Assembly: GCA_017455905.1 (NCBI GenBank)
Contig: JAFTLQ010000005.1
Span: 1 to 58,727, forward strand
Direction of reading: 5' to 3'
DNA from: Clostridia bacterium
Lineage (GTDB): Bacteria > Bacillota > Clostridia > Oscillospirales > CAG-272
Length of the DNA: 58,727 bases
The position numbers and the translations under genes were made by a program. The notes under the pieces are model-generated. The model was given only the letters and a program-made list of their open reading frames with translations, was not told the DNA's origin and made no database searches. Positions 26,262-35,353 of the stretch are shown here, one piece after another; positions within the stretch are counted from its first letter, which is position 1; the number at the start of each line of letters is the position of its first letter.

Positions 26262-28442
26262 ATGTCAGAATATTTAAAAAAGCAAAAGGAGAAACGCTGG
26301 ATCACAAAAAACGTTTCCCACGATGATCGTACAGCGGCCTCTGCGATAGCGGCTGAGCTGTCCATTCATCCGACGGTTGCCGAGCTGCTCGTATCACGCG
26401 GCTACCGCACGACGCAGGACGCACGTGCATTTCTTTCCATGGAGAACGAAATGCTGTGTGACCCCTTCGATATGAAGGATATGCAAAAGGCGATCGACCG
26501 TATAGAGCAGGCCGTCGTCGGCGGGGAGAGGATCACCATTTACGGCGATTATGACGTTGACGGTGTCACCGCAGTGTCAACGCTGTATCTGTATCTTCAC
26601 TCCCTCGGTGCCGAGGTGTCCTATTACATACCCAACCGAACCACCGACGGTTACGGCGTTACCCGCGCCGCCGTTGAGACGTTGGCCAAGGAGGGCACGC
26701 GTCTGATCATTACGGTCGATACGGGCATTACCGCCACGGAGGAAACGCTCTTTGCTGCGACCTTGGGCGTCGACCTCGTTATCACCGATCACCACGAATG
26801 TCGTGCCGAGCTTCCGCAGGCCTGTGCGGTCGTCAATCCGCATCGTCCCGATTGCCCCTATCCCTTTAAGGATCTAGCAGGCGTCGGCGTCGTATTCAAG
26901 CTGATCTGCGCCTACGAGGAGCATCGAAGCCGCGACGCGCGTATCGACGTCGCGCGGCGTATGTTTGCGGTGTATTCCGATCTCGTAGCGATCGGCACGA
27001 TCGCGGACGTCATGCCGATCCGTGACGAGAACCGTATCATCGTTTGCCACGGTCTGCGCGCGATGGAAAAGCAGGAGCGCGTCGGTCTGACGGCGCTGAT
27101 GAATGCCACCTCCCAAAAGGGTGACCGCAAGAGAAAGAGCACTAAGATCACCTCCGGTTATATTGGCTATACCTTGGCCCCCCGTATCAATGCCGCCGGA
27201 CGCATTCTGTGCGCGACCATTGCCGTTGAGCTGTTTCTGACGGAGGATTACGATCGTGCCTATGCGATCGCCGAACAGCTTTGTCAGGCGAATAAGGATA
27301 GACAGAACGAAGAAAATAAGATCATAAAGGAAGCCTCTGCTAAGCTGGAGTCCTGTAAGGACCTGATGGACGCTCCCGTGATCGTGCTTGATTCCGATAC
27401 GTGGCATCACGGTGTCATCGGGATCGTTTCCTCGCGCATTACGGAGAAGTATTGCCGCCCGTCGATCCTCGTATCCTTTGAAGGTATGTCGGCCGAGCCG
27501 TCGCCTGCGGATATTGGGAAGGGCTCGGGACGAAGCATCAAGGGAATGAACCTCGTGGACGCTCTGTGCGCCTGTAGTGACGTTCTCGTCAAGTTCGGTG
27601 GTCACGAGCTGGCTGCCGGCCTTTCGGTCACCCGCGCGGATCTTCCCGCCTTCCGCCAAAGGATCAACGAATATGCCAAATGCAATCTTTCGGCAGAGGA
27701 TATGAAGCCTACGCTGGATATCGATCTGTGCGTCAGCTTCGATACCTTGACCTTTGCCTTTGCCGAGGCGCTGCAGATCCTTGAACCGTACGGTGTCGGG
27801 AACCCCGTTCCTACCTTTGTTGTCAAGGGCTGCTATGTGGCCGATATGACGGGTATCAGTGATCAGAAGCATACGCGCTTTACCCTGACCGACGGGCATC
27901 ACTGCGTCACGGCGATGTTCTTTTCGACCTCGCCCGAGCAGACGGGCATCTGCGTTTCGGATCCTGTGGACGCCGTCTTTACCGTGGATATCAACGAATG
28001 GCTCGGTCGTCGCTCCATTCAGCTCATTCTCAAGGATATTCGTTTGTCCGAATCGGAGCAACGCCGTCAGCAGGACGAGGAGGACACCTTTGATCGCATT
28101 TGGGCGGGAGGCTCGTTTGACGAAAAGGACGATATCCTTCCGTCACGCGACGATTTTGCCTACGTATATAAATTTATCGTTTCCATGCTTCGCACAGGAC
28201 GTGATACGGTCCACGTTCGCGAGCTTTTGTCGATGCTTTCCGGCGCCTCGTATGCGAAGGAGAGCCGCATCGGCTATATTAAGCTGCGCGTTATCCTAAA
28301 GGTTTTTATGGAAATGAATATCATCGGTATGGAGGAGATGGGCGATCGCTATCGCTTCTTCCTTCGTTACACAACGACCAAGGCGGATCTTGAAAAATCC
28401 ACCCTTCTTCGCCGTCTTCGCGCGCAGATCAAGCATGCGTAA
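26262..28442 (+). CDS. recJ: Single-stranded-DNA-specific exonuclease RecJ
   Basis: The 726-residue nuclease degrades single-stranded DNA 5'-3' in recombination and repair. DHH-domain motifs are YGDYDVDGVTAVS, VITVDTGI-type strands and the signature TDHHECRAELP. The DHHA1 motif is FGGHELAAGLSV. OB and C-terminal extension domains follow. Length is within the range of Gram-positive RecJ. The ATG at 26262 lacks a clear RBS; an in-frame GTG at 26247 is an alternative. It begins the recJ-relA-dtd-hemZ run. The apt gene found between recJ and relA in Bacillus is missing. Confidence 0.94.
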   Translation: MSEYLKKQKEKRWITKNVSHDDRTAASAIAAELSIHPTVAELLVSRGYRTTQDARAFLSMENEMLCDPFDMKDMQKAIDRIEQAVVGGERITIYGDYDVDGVTAVSTLYLYLHSLGAEVSYYIPNRTTDGYGVTRAAVETLAKEGTRLIITVDTGITATEETLFAATLGVDLVITDHHECRAELPQACAVVNPHRPDCPYPFKDLAGVGVVFKLICAYEEHRSRDARIDVARRMFAVYSDLVAIGTIADVMPIRDENRIIVCHGLRAMEKQERVGLTALMNATSQKGDRKRKSTKITSGYIGYTLAPRINAAGRILCATIAVELFLTEDYDRAYAIAEQLCQANKDRQNEENKIIKEASAKLESCKDLMDAPVIVLDSDTWHHGVIGIVSSRITEKYCRPSILVSFEGMSAEPSPADIGKGSGRSIKGMNLVDALCACSDVLVKFGGHELAAGLSVTRADLPAFRQRINEYAKCNLSAEDMKPTLDIDLCVSFDTLTFAFAEALQILEPYGVGNPVPTFVVKGCYVADMTGISDQKHTRFTLTDGHHCVTAMFFSTSPEQTGICVSDPVDAVFTVDINEWLGRRSIQLILKDIRLSESEQRRQQDEEDTFDRIWAGGSFDEKDDILPSRDDFAYVYKFIVSMLRTGRDTVHVRELLSMLSGASYAKESRIGYIKLRVILKVFMEMNIIGMEEMGDRYRFFLRYTTTKADLEKSTLLRRLRAQIKHA

Positions 28443-28471
28443 CGGCATTCTATCAAAGGAGATCCACCCAT

Positions 28472-30682
28472 ATGTATGAATTCATGGGTCCGTTGCTTGC
28501 CGTCATCGGAAGCAGCGATAAATACGATCACGAAAAGATCAAGCGCGCCTACGATTATGCGGACGCCCTTCATAACGGCCAATTTCGTCTGAGCGGCGAG
28601 CCGTATATCAGCCATCCGGTAGCGGTAGCCACCATTGTCGCCGAATTGGGGCTTGATACCGATTCGATCTGTGCGGCACTTCTTCATGATACCGTTGAGG
28701 ATTGCGCAGACAAGACCAATCTTGATACCATCCGCAAAATGTTCGGTGAAGAGACCGCACTTCTCGTCGACGGCATGACCAAGATCATGCAGGTTCAGGT
28801 CGCCGATAAGGAGGAGGCGCATATTGAGAATATCCGCAAGATGCTTCTTGCTATGAACAAGGATATCCGCGTCATCTTCATTAAGCTCTGCGACCGTCTG
28901 CACAATATGCGTACGCTGAGTGCAAAAAAAGAGGACCGTCAGCGTGCCATCGCGCTGGAGACTATGTATATCTACGCGCCCCTGGCGCATCGCCTCGGTA
29001 TGCAGAGGATCAAGCAAGAGCTTGAAAATCTCAGCCTGTATTTCCTTGACCGCATCGGTTATACGGAGGTAGAGGACGAGATCAAGCGCAAGTACGGTCT
29101 GTCCAGCTCCTTCCTCGATGAGGCAAAGACCGAGTTGGCGGAGAAGCTGCGAGAAAATCACATCAGCTTTACGCTTGAGAGCCGTATCAAGTCGGTATAC
29201 AGCCTGTATCGCAAGATGTATACCTTTAATAAGAGCTTTGAGGAAATATTCGATTTCTACGCCGTTCGTATCATCGTCAACACGGAGCTGGAATGCTATA
29301 CCGCTCTCGGCCTCGTGCACGAGATGTTCCATTCCGTCCCCGGACGCTTCAAGGACTATATCTCCACTCCTAAGCCCAACCTGTACCGTTCGCTTCATAC
29401 CACCGTTATCGGTCGCAGCGGTACGCCCTTTGAGGTGCAGATCCGCACGCGGCAGATGCACGAGGAAGCTGAATACGGTCTGGCAGCTCACTGGAAATAC
29501 AAGTCGGGCGAGAATGCACGCGGAGAAACGGATGAAAAGCTGCGCTGGATCGCCCAGCTGCTGGAGTCCGATGAAAACACGCGTGATCCCGATGAATTCA
29601 TGCGTTCGTTCAAAACGGATATTTTCCACGACGAGACCTTCGTCTTTACGCCTAAGGGTGATTGCATCTCCTTGCCGCAGGGAGCGACCGTCATCGACTT
29701 TGCCTACGCCATTCATTCGGCCGTAGGTAACAAAATGATCGGCGCCAAGATCAACGGCGTCATCGTTCCGATCGACCGCATCCCGAAAAACGGTGAGATC
29801 ATTGAGATCATCACCTCCAAGGCCTCCAAGGGGCCGAGCCGTGACTGGCTGAAGATCGTCAAGACCGCACAGGCCAGAACGAAGATCCGTCAATGGTTTA
29901 AAAAAGAGAAGCGGGAAGAGAATATCCTCGTCGGCCGCGCCGAGGTCGAAAAGGAGATCCGCCGCATGGGACATACCCCGACCGACGGACAGATCGACGA
30001 GCTTATCACCAAGATCGGTCGAAAGATCGGCATCAACGACGCCGACGATTTTTACAATACGCTTGGCTTTGGCGGCATAACCCTTCAGCGCTTCCTGCCC
30101 AAGATCAAGGAGGAGCTTGATAAGCTGTTTGCCGTTGAGCAGGAGCCGCCGACACAGGCGCAGGAGATCGAAAAGATCAAGACCGATACGGGCAATAAGC
30201 GCCTGCGCTCGGGCGGTGGCATCATCATCGACGGCGAGCGCGGCTGTCAGGTCAAATACGCCAAATGCTGTAACCCTCTGCCCGGAGACTCCGTCGTCGG
30301 CTTTATCACGCGCGGCTTTGGTGTTTCGGTGCATAAGGCGGATTGTCCGAACGTCGTAGCCAGCCGTACGGAGGAAAATCTTGCCCGTTGGGTCAAGGCA
30401 GAATGGGAAAAGAGCGAGCCGAGCGGCACGAAGGATGCGCTGTACGAGGCGGCCCTGGAGCTTCATCTGGAGGATAAGATCGGTGTCCTTGCCACCATCT
30501 CCACGGCCCTCGCTGATATGAAGGTGTCGATCCTGTCGGTCAACACGCAGAACAGTCGCGACGGCGCACGCATCGTGCATCTGGTCATTGCCTGCAAGAG
30601 CACCTCGCATATTGAATCCATCGTTTCCAAGCTTCGTCAGTTGGATGCCGTCCTTTCGGTCACCCGTTCGATCGCCCATTAA
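28472..30682 (+). CDS. relA: Bifunctional (p)ppGpp synthetase/hydrolase, RelA/SpoT family
   Basis: The 736-residue long RSH protein has an HD hydrolase domain (SHPVAVATIVAELG and LLHDTVEDC), a synthetase domain (STPKPNLYRSLHTTVIG), a TGS domain (FVFTPKGDCISLPQGATVIDFAY in part), a zinc-finger/helical part (QVKYAKCCNPLPGD) and a C-terminal ACT domain (about 660-736). Both catalytic halves keep their motifs, so it probably makes and destroys the stringent-response alarmone. RBS AAAGGAG is 10 nt from the ATG. dtd follows after 22 nt. Confidence 0.97.
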   Translation: MYEFMGPLLAVIGSSDKYDHEKIKRAYDYADALHNGQFRLSGEPYISHPVAVATIVAELGLDTDSICAALLHDTVEDCADKTNLDTIRKMFGEETALLVDGMTKIMQVQVADKEEAHIENIRKMLLAMNKDIRVIFIKLCDRLHNMRTLSAKKEDRQRAIALETMYIYAPLAHRLGMQRIKQELENLSLYFLDRIGYTEVEDEIKRKYGLSSSFLDEAKTELAEKLRENHISFTLESRIKSVYSLYRKMYTFNKSFEEIFDFYAVRIIVNTELECYTALGLVHEMFHSVPGRFKDYISTPKPNLYRSLHTTVIGRSGTPFEVQIRTRQMHEEAEYGLAAHWKYKSGENARGETDEKLRWIAQLLESDENTRDPDEFMRSFKTDIFHDETFVFTPKGDCISLPQGATVIDFAYAIHSAVGNKMIGAKINGVIVPIDRIPKNGEIIEIITSKASKGPSRDWLKIVKTAQARTKIRQWFKKEKREENILVGRAEVEKEIRRMGHTPTDGQIDELITKIGRKIGINDADDFYNTLGFGGITLQRFLPKIKEELDKLFAVEQEPPTQAQEIEKIKTDTGNKRLRSGGGIIIDGERGCQVKYAKCCNPLPGDSVVGFITRGFGVSVHKADCPNVVASRTEENLARWVKAEWEKSEPSGTKDALYEAALELHLEDKIGVLATISTALADMKVSILSVNTQNSRDGARIVHLVIACKSTSHIESIVSKLRQLDAVLSVTRSIAH

Positions 30683-30704
30683 ATATTATAAGGAAGAAAA
30701 CGTT

Positions 30705-31172
30705 ATGATCGCTGTGGTACAACGCGTGTATTCTGCCACCGTATATGCCGACGGAGAACGGTCGGGGTCTATCGAACGCGGCCTGTATATCCTGCTCGGC
30801 GTGGAAGCGACGGACGACACGACCGATGCCGACCTTCTGATCGAAAAGCTGCATAAGCTTCGCATTTTTTCGGACGAAAACGGAAAGATGAACCTCAGCG
30901 CCGACGATATAGGCGCCGAGGCTATGCTCGTGTCCAATTTCACCCTTTGTGCGAACTACGTGCATGGAAACCGTCCCGATTACCTGTCGGCAGCCAAGCC
31001 GAAGGAGGCCTCCTTCCTGTATGACTATGCGCTGCAGCGTGCCACCACCTGCTTTAAAAAGGTGGCGAGCGGACGCTTCGGTGCGGACATGCGTACGGAT
31101 ATGTCCACAGACGGACCGGTTACAATTGTACTTGAATCAGAAAAATTACGTAAAAAACCAAGGCAGAAATAA
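30705..31172 (+). CDS. dtd: D-aminoacyl-tRNA deacylase
   Basis: The 155-residue enzyme frees tRNA from mischarged D-amino acids and glycine. It opens MIAVVQRVYSATVYADGERSG. The family's SQFTL-type site appears as VSNFTLCANYVHGNRPDYL (Asn in place of the common Gln), and the catalytic-pocket GP motif appears as MSTDGPVTIVLE. The ATG at 30705 has AAGGAAG upstream; the frame is open for 39 codons before it, but those overlap relA. The relA-dtd pairing is conserved in Firmicutes. Confidence 0.95.
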   Translation: MIAVVQRVYSATVYADGERSGSIERGLYILLGVEATDDTTDADLLIEKLHKLRIFSDENGKMNLSADDIGAEAMLVSNFTLCANYVHGNRPDYLSAAKPKEASFLYDYALQRATTCFKKVASGRFGADMRTDMSTDGPVTIVLESEKLRKKPRQK

Positions 31173-31193
31173 TCTTCCAAAAGGAGAAACGTC

Positions 31194-32705
31194 ATGATAC
31201 TCCATCTTGACGGAAACGTAAATCCATACTACGTGCAAACGCTTTCCATGATCTTTTTCCCAGGCGCGACCTTTGGCGTTGCCGAGGTGCCCGGTGAGGG
31301 CGTAGCGGAGGTCACCGTAAAGGTGTATCCCGACGGGGAGGGTGCTTGCACCGCCTATGTTGCTATAAAGCTGAACGACCGCGTCAGCGAAGCCTCTGAG
31401 ACCATTTCCTATGCACAACCCTTGGCGATCGCCACACATGAATCCATCGCCGTCGGCCGCGCGATGTTTGCCGCGGGACGTGAGCTTCTCGGCCACATTC
31501 CCCCGTGGGGTATTCTGACGGGCATCCGCCCGGCCAAGGTCGCCTCCGCACTCCTTGAGGATGGAAAGGGAATTTTGAAGACCAAGCGCATCCTGCGCGA
31601 TGAATATTTCCTTAATCCGCAAAAGGCGGCACTGGCTACCTCGGTGGCAACCAACGAAAGCAAGCTTCTTCGTAAGCTTCCCGACAACACCTGCTCGTTA
31701 TACATATCCATTCCGTTTTGTCCCTCGCGATGCGCGTATTGCAGCTTCGTTTCTTATACGAGCCCAAAGCTTTTGTCGCTGACTGATGCGTATCTTGCGC
31801 AGCTGATAACGGATATCGAGCATACCTTTTCGACGATACGCCGTCTGGGGCAGCGCGTGCTTACCGTATACATCGGGGGCGGAACGCCGACGATGCTGTC
31901 CGCGGACGATCTTGCGCGTCTGCTTTCCACCGTCCGTTCACATTTATACGAGGATGAAGCGGTGGAATTTACGCTGGAGGCAGGGCGTCCCGATACGATC
32001 ACGGCAGAAAAGCTGGCCGTTGCTCATTCCTATGGTGTGACGCGCGTCTGTGTCAATCCGCAATCTCTCAGCGACGAGGTGCTGCGCGAGATCGGACGCA
32101 AGCATACCGTGGAGGATTTCTATCGCGCGTTTGAGATCGCTAAGAATAGCGGCATTCCCGATATCAACGTCGATCTGATCGCCGGTCTGCCGGGGGATGA
32201 TTTCAAAAGCTTCTCGGAGACGATCGATAAGGTGATCGAGCTTGCACCGTCCAACATTACGGTGCATACCTTCTGCGTCAAAAAAGCGGCGGACGTGCTA
32301 AAGAACAATACGAGCATCTACGCACTTCACGGCGCAGATGCCGCTAAGAGCGTATCGTATTCTCAGCTGAAGACCAAGTTTGCGGGATATCGTCCGTATT
32401 ATATGTACCGCCAGAAAAATACCGTCGGGAATCTTGAAAACGTCGGTTATGCGCAAGAGGGACACGAGGGTCTGTACAACGTACTCATGATGGAGGAGAA
32501 GCAGACGATCTTTGCCGTCGGCGCGGGCGCGGTGACCAAGCTCGTAGCAAAGGACGAAAAGGGACGCTCGCGTATTAAGCGCATTTTTCAGCCGAAATAT
32601 CCGTATGAATATTTGCGGGACGACCATTTGGAGCGCATACGCCAAACGGACGAGCAGATCCTTCGCTTTTTCCATAGGCAGCCAATTGAGCCGACGACCA
32701 CATAA
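31194..32705 (+). CDS. hemZ: Oxygen-independent coproporphyrinogen III oxidase-like HemZ
   Basis: The 503-residue radical SAM protein has the cluster motif CPSRCAYCSF (CxxxCxxC), with YIGGGTPTML after it. A roughly 165-residue domain precedes the radical SAM core, as in HemZ but not HemN. In Bacillus it is linked to anaerobic haem synthesis. Many anaerobic Clostridia carry it without a full haem pathway, so the true role here is uncertain. RBS AAAAGGAG is present, and a strong terminator follows. Confidence 0.93.
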   Translation: MILHLDGNVNPYYVQTLSMIFFPGATFGVAEVPGEGVAEVTVKVYPDGEGACTAYVAIKLNDRVSEASETISYAQPLAIATHESIAVGRAMFAAGRELLGHIPPWGILTGIRPAKVASALLEDGKGILKTKRILRDEYFLNPQKAALATSVATNESKLLRKLPDNTCSLYISIPFCPSRCAYCSFVSYTSPKLLSLTDAYLAQLITDIEHTFSTIRRLGQRVLTVYIGGGTPTMLSADDLARLLSTVRSHLYEDEAVEFTLEAGRPDTITAEKLAVAHSYGVTRVCVNPQSLSDEVLREIGRKHTVEDFYRAFEIAKNSGIPDINVDLIAGLPGDDFKSFSETIDKVIELAPSNITVHTFCVKKAADVLKNNTSIYALHGADAAKSVSYSQLKTKFAGYRPYYMYRQKNTVGNLENVGYAQEGHEGLYNVLMMEEKQTIFAVGAGAVTKLVAKDEKGRSRIKRIFQPKYPYEYLRDDHLERIRQTDEQILRFFHRQPIEPTTT

Positions 32706-32711
32706 ATCAAA

Positions 32712-32745
32712 AGCCTTGCTCATACATTGTAGCAAGGCTTTTTTT
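32712..32745 (+). terminator. Intrinsic terminator after hemZ
   Basis: A 9-bp stem (32712-32720 with 32731-32739) is followed by T7. Confidence 0.92.
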
Positions 32746-32759
32746 ATTTTGGAGGCTGC

Positions 32760-34337
32760 ATGAAGCATTTGTCTGTATCCAAGCAACATTCATCCGTGAT
32801 CGGCGGAGCGCTGTATCTGACGGTCGCCGCCGTGTTCGTCAAGGTCCTTGGCCTGATCTATAAGATCCCCCTATCCCATATGCTGGGGGATGAGGGTATG
32901 GGGTATTTTAACGCAGCCTACACCGTATACGGTGCGCTGTATCTTCTTTGCACAGCCGGCGTTCCCAAGGCGATCTCGATCCTGACGACCGAATGCGACG
33001 TACGCGAGGCTCGGCACGACAAGGAAAAGATCTTTCGTGTGTGCCTTTGGTCCTTTGGCTCCCTCGGCGCGGTTTTAACGGCCTTTTTTATCCTTTGCTC
33101 CGCACCCCTCAGCCGTCTGATCGGCAGCGAGCCCTCTGCCTTTTGCATGATCGCGATCGCACCGTCGCTCCTGTTCGTATCTCTCGGAGGCGTTGTTCGC
33201 GGGTATTTGAACGGGCACGCGCGTATGTGGCCGATCGCCGTATCACAGGTGCTGGAGGGTGTGTGTAAGCTGATTCTCGGTCTGATCTTTGCGGCCTACG
33301 CCTTAAAAAGCGGCTTTTCCTTGCCGCTGACGGCTGCCTTCACGATCCTTGGTATTACCGTCGGCTCTTTCGTCTCCTTCTTGTACTTGAGCGTTCACGT
33401 GCATAGACTTCGTCGTGAGGCGCCTGCGAGGGAGGGCAGAGCGCAGACGTCCGGTAAGGACATTCTGTACCGTGTACTGAAGGTAGCGGCACCCGTCACA
33501 TTCAGCGCGGCGATCATGAGCATGACCAACATGATGGATCTGACATTGATCATGAAGCGGCTGACCGAGACAGGACTCTCGGAGCAGGAGGCTACGGCGC
33601 TGTACGGTAACTATACCACACTGGCCGTTCCCATGTTCAATCTGGCAGCGAGCCTTGTCGCTTCGGTGATGACCGCCGTGCTTCCACACCTGACGCGCTT
33701 GTACGTCAGGGGGGATACGAGCGGCTTTCGTTCTTTATTTCAACGTACGGCACAGAGCTGTACTGTCTTTATTCTTCCGTTTTCCTTCTCCCTTGTATTG
33801 TTTGGTAAAGAGATCCTGTCTCTGCTGTTTCGGGAGGAAAGCGCCGTGCTGGCCACCCCGATGCTTGCGGTGCTGTCACCTGCTATGATCTTCATGGGAC
33901 TTCTCACAGTCGTCAATACGGCGCTTGAGGCGGCCGGGCACGCGCGTGCGCCGTTGTATGCGATGGCGATCGGCTGTGCCGTCAAGCTGCCGGTCAGCTA
34001 TCTTCTTCTCGGCAGTGAGTCGTACGGTATTCTCGGCGCGCCGATCGGCACGGTGATCTCGTATGCCGTATCCCTTGCCGTATCGCTTATCATCCTACAC
34101 CGTGCGAAGGATATTCGTATGTCCGTTACGGCTTGTCTTTGGAAGCCGCTGATCAACACGCTGGCATCCTTGTCCGTCGTCTACCTTCTGTACCGCGTGA
34201 TAGAGGTACGCACAGATGCGCTGCCCGCGCTGTGGATATGCGCACTGATCGGTCTGCCCTTGTATACGATCTTGTCGCTCTGTACGGGAGTGCTCACGAT
34301 TCCAAGCAAGAAAAAAATGGTTATTTTCGACAAATAA
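32760..34337 (+). CDS. spoVB: SpoVB-type polysaccharide/lipid flippase (MOP superfamily)
   Basis: The 525-residue integral membrane protein has about 14 helices and belongs to the MATE/MVF-like flippases. The start IGGALYLTVAAVFVKVLGLIYKIP is the N-terminal signature of the SpoVB/YtgP/YkvU group. These move lipid-linked sugars or peptidoglycan precursors, and SpoVB is needed for spore cortex. Several paralogues usually exist, so SpoVB proper versus YtgP-like cannot be decided. RBS GGAGG lies 4 nt before the ATG. The neighbouring hup-yabPQ genes fit a sporulation setting. Confidence 0.85.
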   Translation: MKHLSVSKQHSSVIGGALYLTVAAVFVKVLGLIYKIPLSHMLGDEGMGYFNAAYTVYGALYLLCTAGVPKAISILTTECDVREARHDKEKIFRVCLWSFGSLGAVLTAFFILCSAPLSRLIGSEPSAFCMIAIAPSLLFVSLGGVVRGYLNGHARMWPIAVSQVLEGVCKLILGLIFAAYALKSGFSLPLTAAFTILGITVGSFVSFLYLSVHVHRLRREAPAREGRAQTSGKDILYRVLKVAAPVTFSAAIMSMTNMMDLTLIMKRLTETGLSEQEATALYGNYTTLAVPMFNLAASLVASVMTAVLPHLTRLYVRGDTSGFRSLFQRTAQSCTVFILPFSFSLVLFGKEILSLLFREESAVLATPMLAVLSPAMIFMGLLTVVNTALEAAGHARAPLYAMAIGCAVKLPVSYLLLGSESYGILGAPIGTVISYAVSLAVSLIILHRAKDIRMSVTACLWKPLINTLASLSVVYLLYRVIEVRTDALPALWICALIGLPLYTILSLCTGVLTIPSKKKMVIFDK

Positions 34338-34402
34338 ATGCGCGTTTTTTTGGAAAAATAGACGATTTTTTCAAAAGTAATATTAAAATTTATCGTTACC
34401 CC

Positions 34403-34431
34403 TTGTGTTTTCTTATGTGCGTTGATATAAT
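34403..34431 (+). promoter_or_regulatory. Sigma-A promoter of hup
   Basis: TTGTGT (34403-34408), 17-bp spacer, TATAAT (34426-34431). Leader is about 35 nt. Confidence 0.75.
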
Positions 34432-34471
34432 AGGTTTGTTAAACCAAATAAACGAAAGGACGTTTACTTTT

Positions 34472-34750
34472 ATGAACAAAACAGATCTTATCAACGTAGT
34501 AGCACAGGAAGTTCCCGCATGTGCTAAAAAGGATGTTGCCGCTGTCATTCAGGCAACGCTCGACGCTATTCAGGGCGCTTTGAAGGAAGGCGATAAGGTA
34601 CAGCTCGTTGGTTTCGGTACCTTTGAAGCAAAAGACGTTGCCGCTCACGAGGCACGCAATCCCAGCACGGGCGAGAAGGTGCAGGTTCCTGCCTCCAAGA
34701 AGCCCGCTTTCTCTGCTTCCAAGGCTCTGAAGGATGCAGTAAACGGCTGA
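34472..34750 (+). CDS. hup: HU family DNA-binding protein
   Basis: The 92-residue nucleoid protein begins MNKTDLINVVAQE and contains the HU signature VGFGTFEAKDVAAHEARNP. The basic beta arm then bends DNA. Length and motifs are standard. The reading frame is open for over 300 nt upstream, but the promoter at 34403-34431 and the AAAGGA site fix the start at 34472. hup-rqcP-yabP-yabQ is a widely conserved neighbourhood in spore formers. rqcP starts 7 nt after the stop. Confidence 0.97.
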   Translation: MNKTDLINVVAQEVPACAKKDVAAVIQATLDAIQGALKEGDKVQLVGFGTFEAKDVAAHEARNPSTGEKVQVPASKKPAFSASKALKDAVNG

Positions 34751-34757
34751 TTTCTTC

Positions 34758-35012
34758 ATGCGGCTCGATAAGTACCTCAAGGTCTCACGACTGATCAAAC
34801 GACGCACGGTGGCCAACGATGCCTGCGATGCGTCCTGCATTTCGGTCAACGGACGGGTAGCCAAGGCCTCTTACGACGTAAAGGTAGGGGACGTGATCAC
34901 GGTGACCTTCGGGACACGCTCGGTCACGATCCGCGTGTTGGATATCCGCGAGACAACAAAGAAAACAGAATCCGTCGGTATGTACGAGGTGATCTCGCAG
35001 ACGGAAGCATAA
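34758..35012 (+). CDS. rqcP: S4-domain RNA-binding protein RqcP (YabO)
   Basis: The 84-residue protein is one S4 domain: MRLDKYLKVSRLIKRRTVAND, then SVNGRVAKASYDVKVGDVI. RqcP works with RqcH in ribosome-associated quality control, stabilising the tRNA while alanine tails are added to stalled peptides. Hsp15 is the homologous fold in proteobacteria. It directly follows hup and is closed by a terminator-type hairpin. Confidence 0.92.
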   Translation: MRLDKYLKVSRLIKRRTVANDACDASCISVNGRVAKASYDVKVGDVITVTFGTRSVTIRVLDIRETTKKTESVGMYEVISQTEA

Positions 35013-35035
35013 TGTCTCTTAACGGCGCATATGTT
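35007..35035 (+). promoter_or_regulatory. Candidate sigma-E promoter of yabPQ
   Basis: GCATAAT (35007-35013), 14-bp spacer, CATATGTT (35028-35035), compared with the mother-cell consensus KMATATT / CATACANT. It is a partial match by eye and overlaps the left arm of the terminator after rqcP. Confidence 0.35.
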
Positions 35036-35062
35036 TTTACAAGAACTGTGCGCCGTTTTTTC
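35021..35062 (+). terminator. Intrinsic terminator between rqcP and yabP
   Basis: A 9-bp stem (35021-35029 with 35049-35057), a 19-nt loop and a T run to about 35061. It separates vegetative hup-rqcP from sporulation yabPQ. Confidence 0.85.
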
Positions 35063-35082
35063 TTTGCTTGAAAGGAGATCAT

Positions 35083-35349
35083 ATGGAAGAAGTAAAACAA
35101 AAGCAAAAGCAAACGCTGACCGTCCAGGATCGACGTCAGCTCAATCTCAATACCGTCACGTGCGTCCATCGCTTTGATGAGGAGGAGGTCGTCCTGTCGG
35201 CCGCAGGCGGCCGTATCCTTATTGAAGGGCGCGATCTTAAGATCGAGCAGCTCAGCAAGGAGACGGGGGAGATCGTTATCACAGGCTCAATCGACGGCAT
35301 AAGCTACATGGATGCGTCCGCAGAGAAGCGGCGCGGTCTGTTCCGATAA
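35083..35349 (+). CDS. yabP: Sporulation protein YabP
   Basis: The 88-residue protein has the YabP/YqfC core: LTVQDRRQLNLNTVTCVHRFDEEEVVL in part, followed by GRILIEGRDLKIEQLSKETGEI, and the family's GSIDGISYM near the end. YabP is required for spore coat/cortex formation in Bacillus under mother-cell control. The ATG at 35083 has AAAGGAG seven nt before it; the TTG five codons earlier overlaps that site and is not used. yabQ follows immediately. Confidence 0.93.
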   Translation: MEEVKQKQKQTLTVQDRRQLNLNTVTCVHRFDEEEVVLSAAGGRILIEGRDLKIEQLSKETGEIVITGSIDGISYMDASAEKRRGLFR

Positions 35350-35353
35350 TACC

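Noticed and set aside
26874..28061. Long minus-strand frame opposite recJ
   Set aside because: Antisense to a well-supported gene; composition is a mirror of recJ codons and no family resemblance is seen.
28367..30679. Open frame of about 770 codons on the minus strand opposite relA
   Set aside because: It is an antisense shadow of relA, which has full domain structure. The shadow has no motifs, RBS or promoter.
34133..34471. Upstream open frame joined to hup
   Set aside because: It overlaps spoVB in another frame and precedes the hup promoter.
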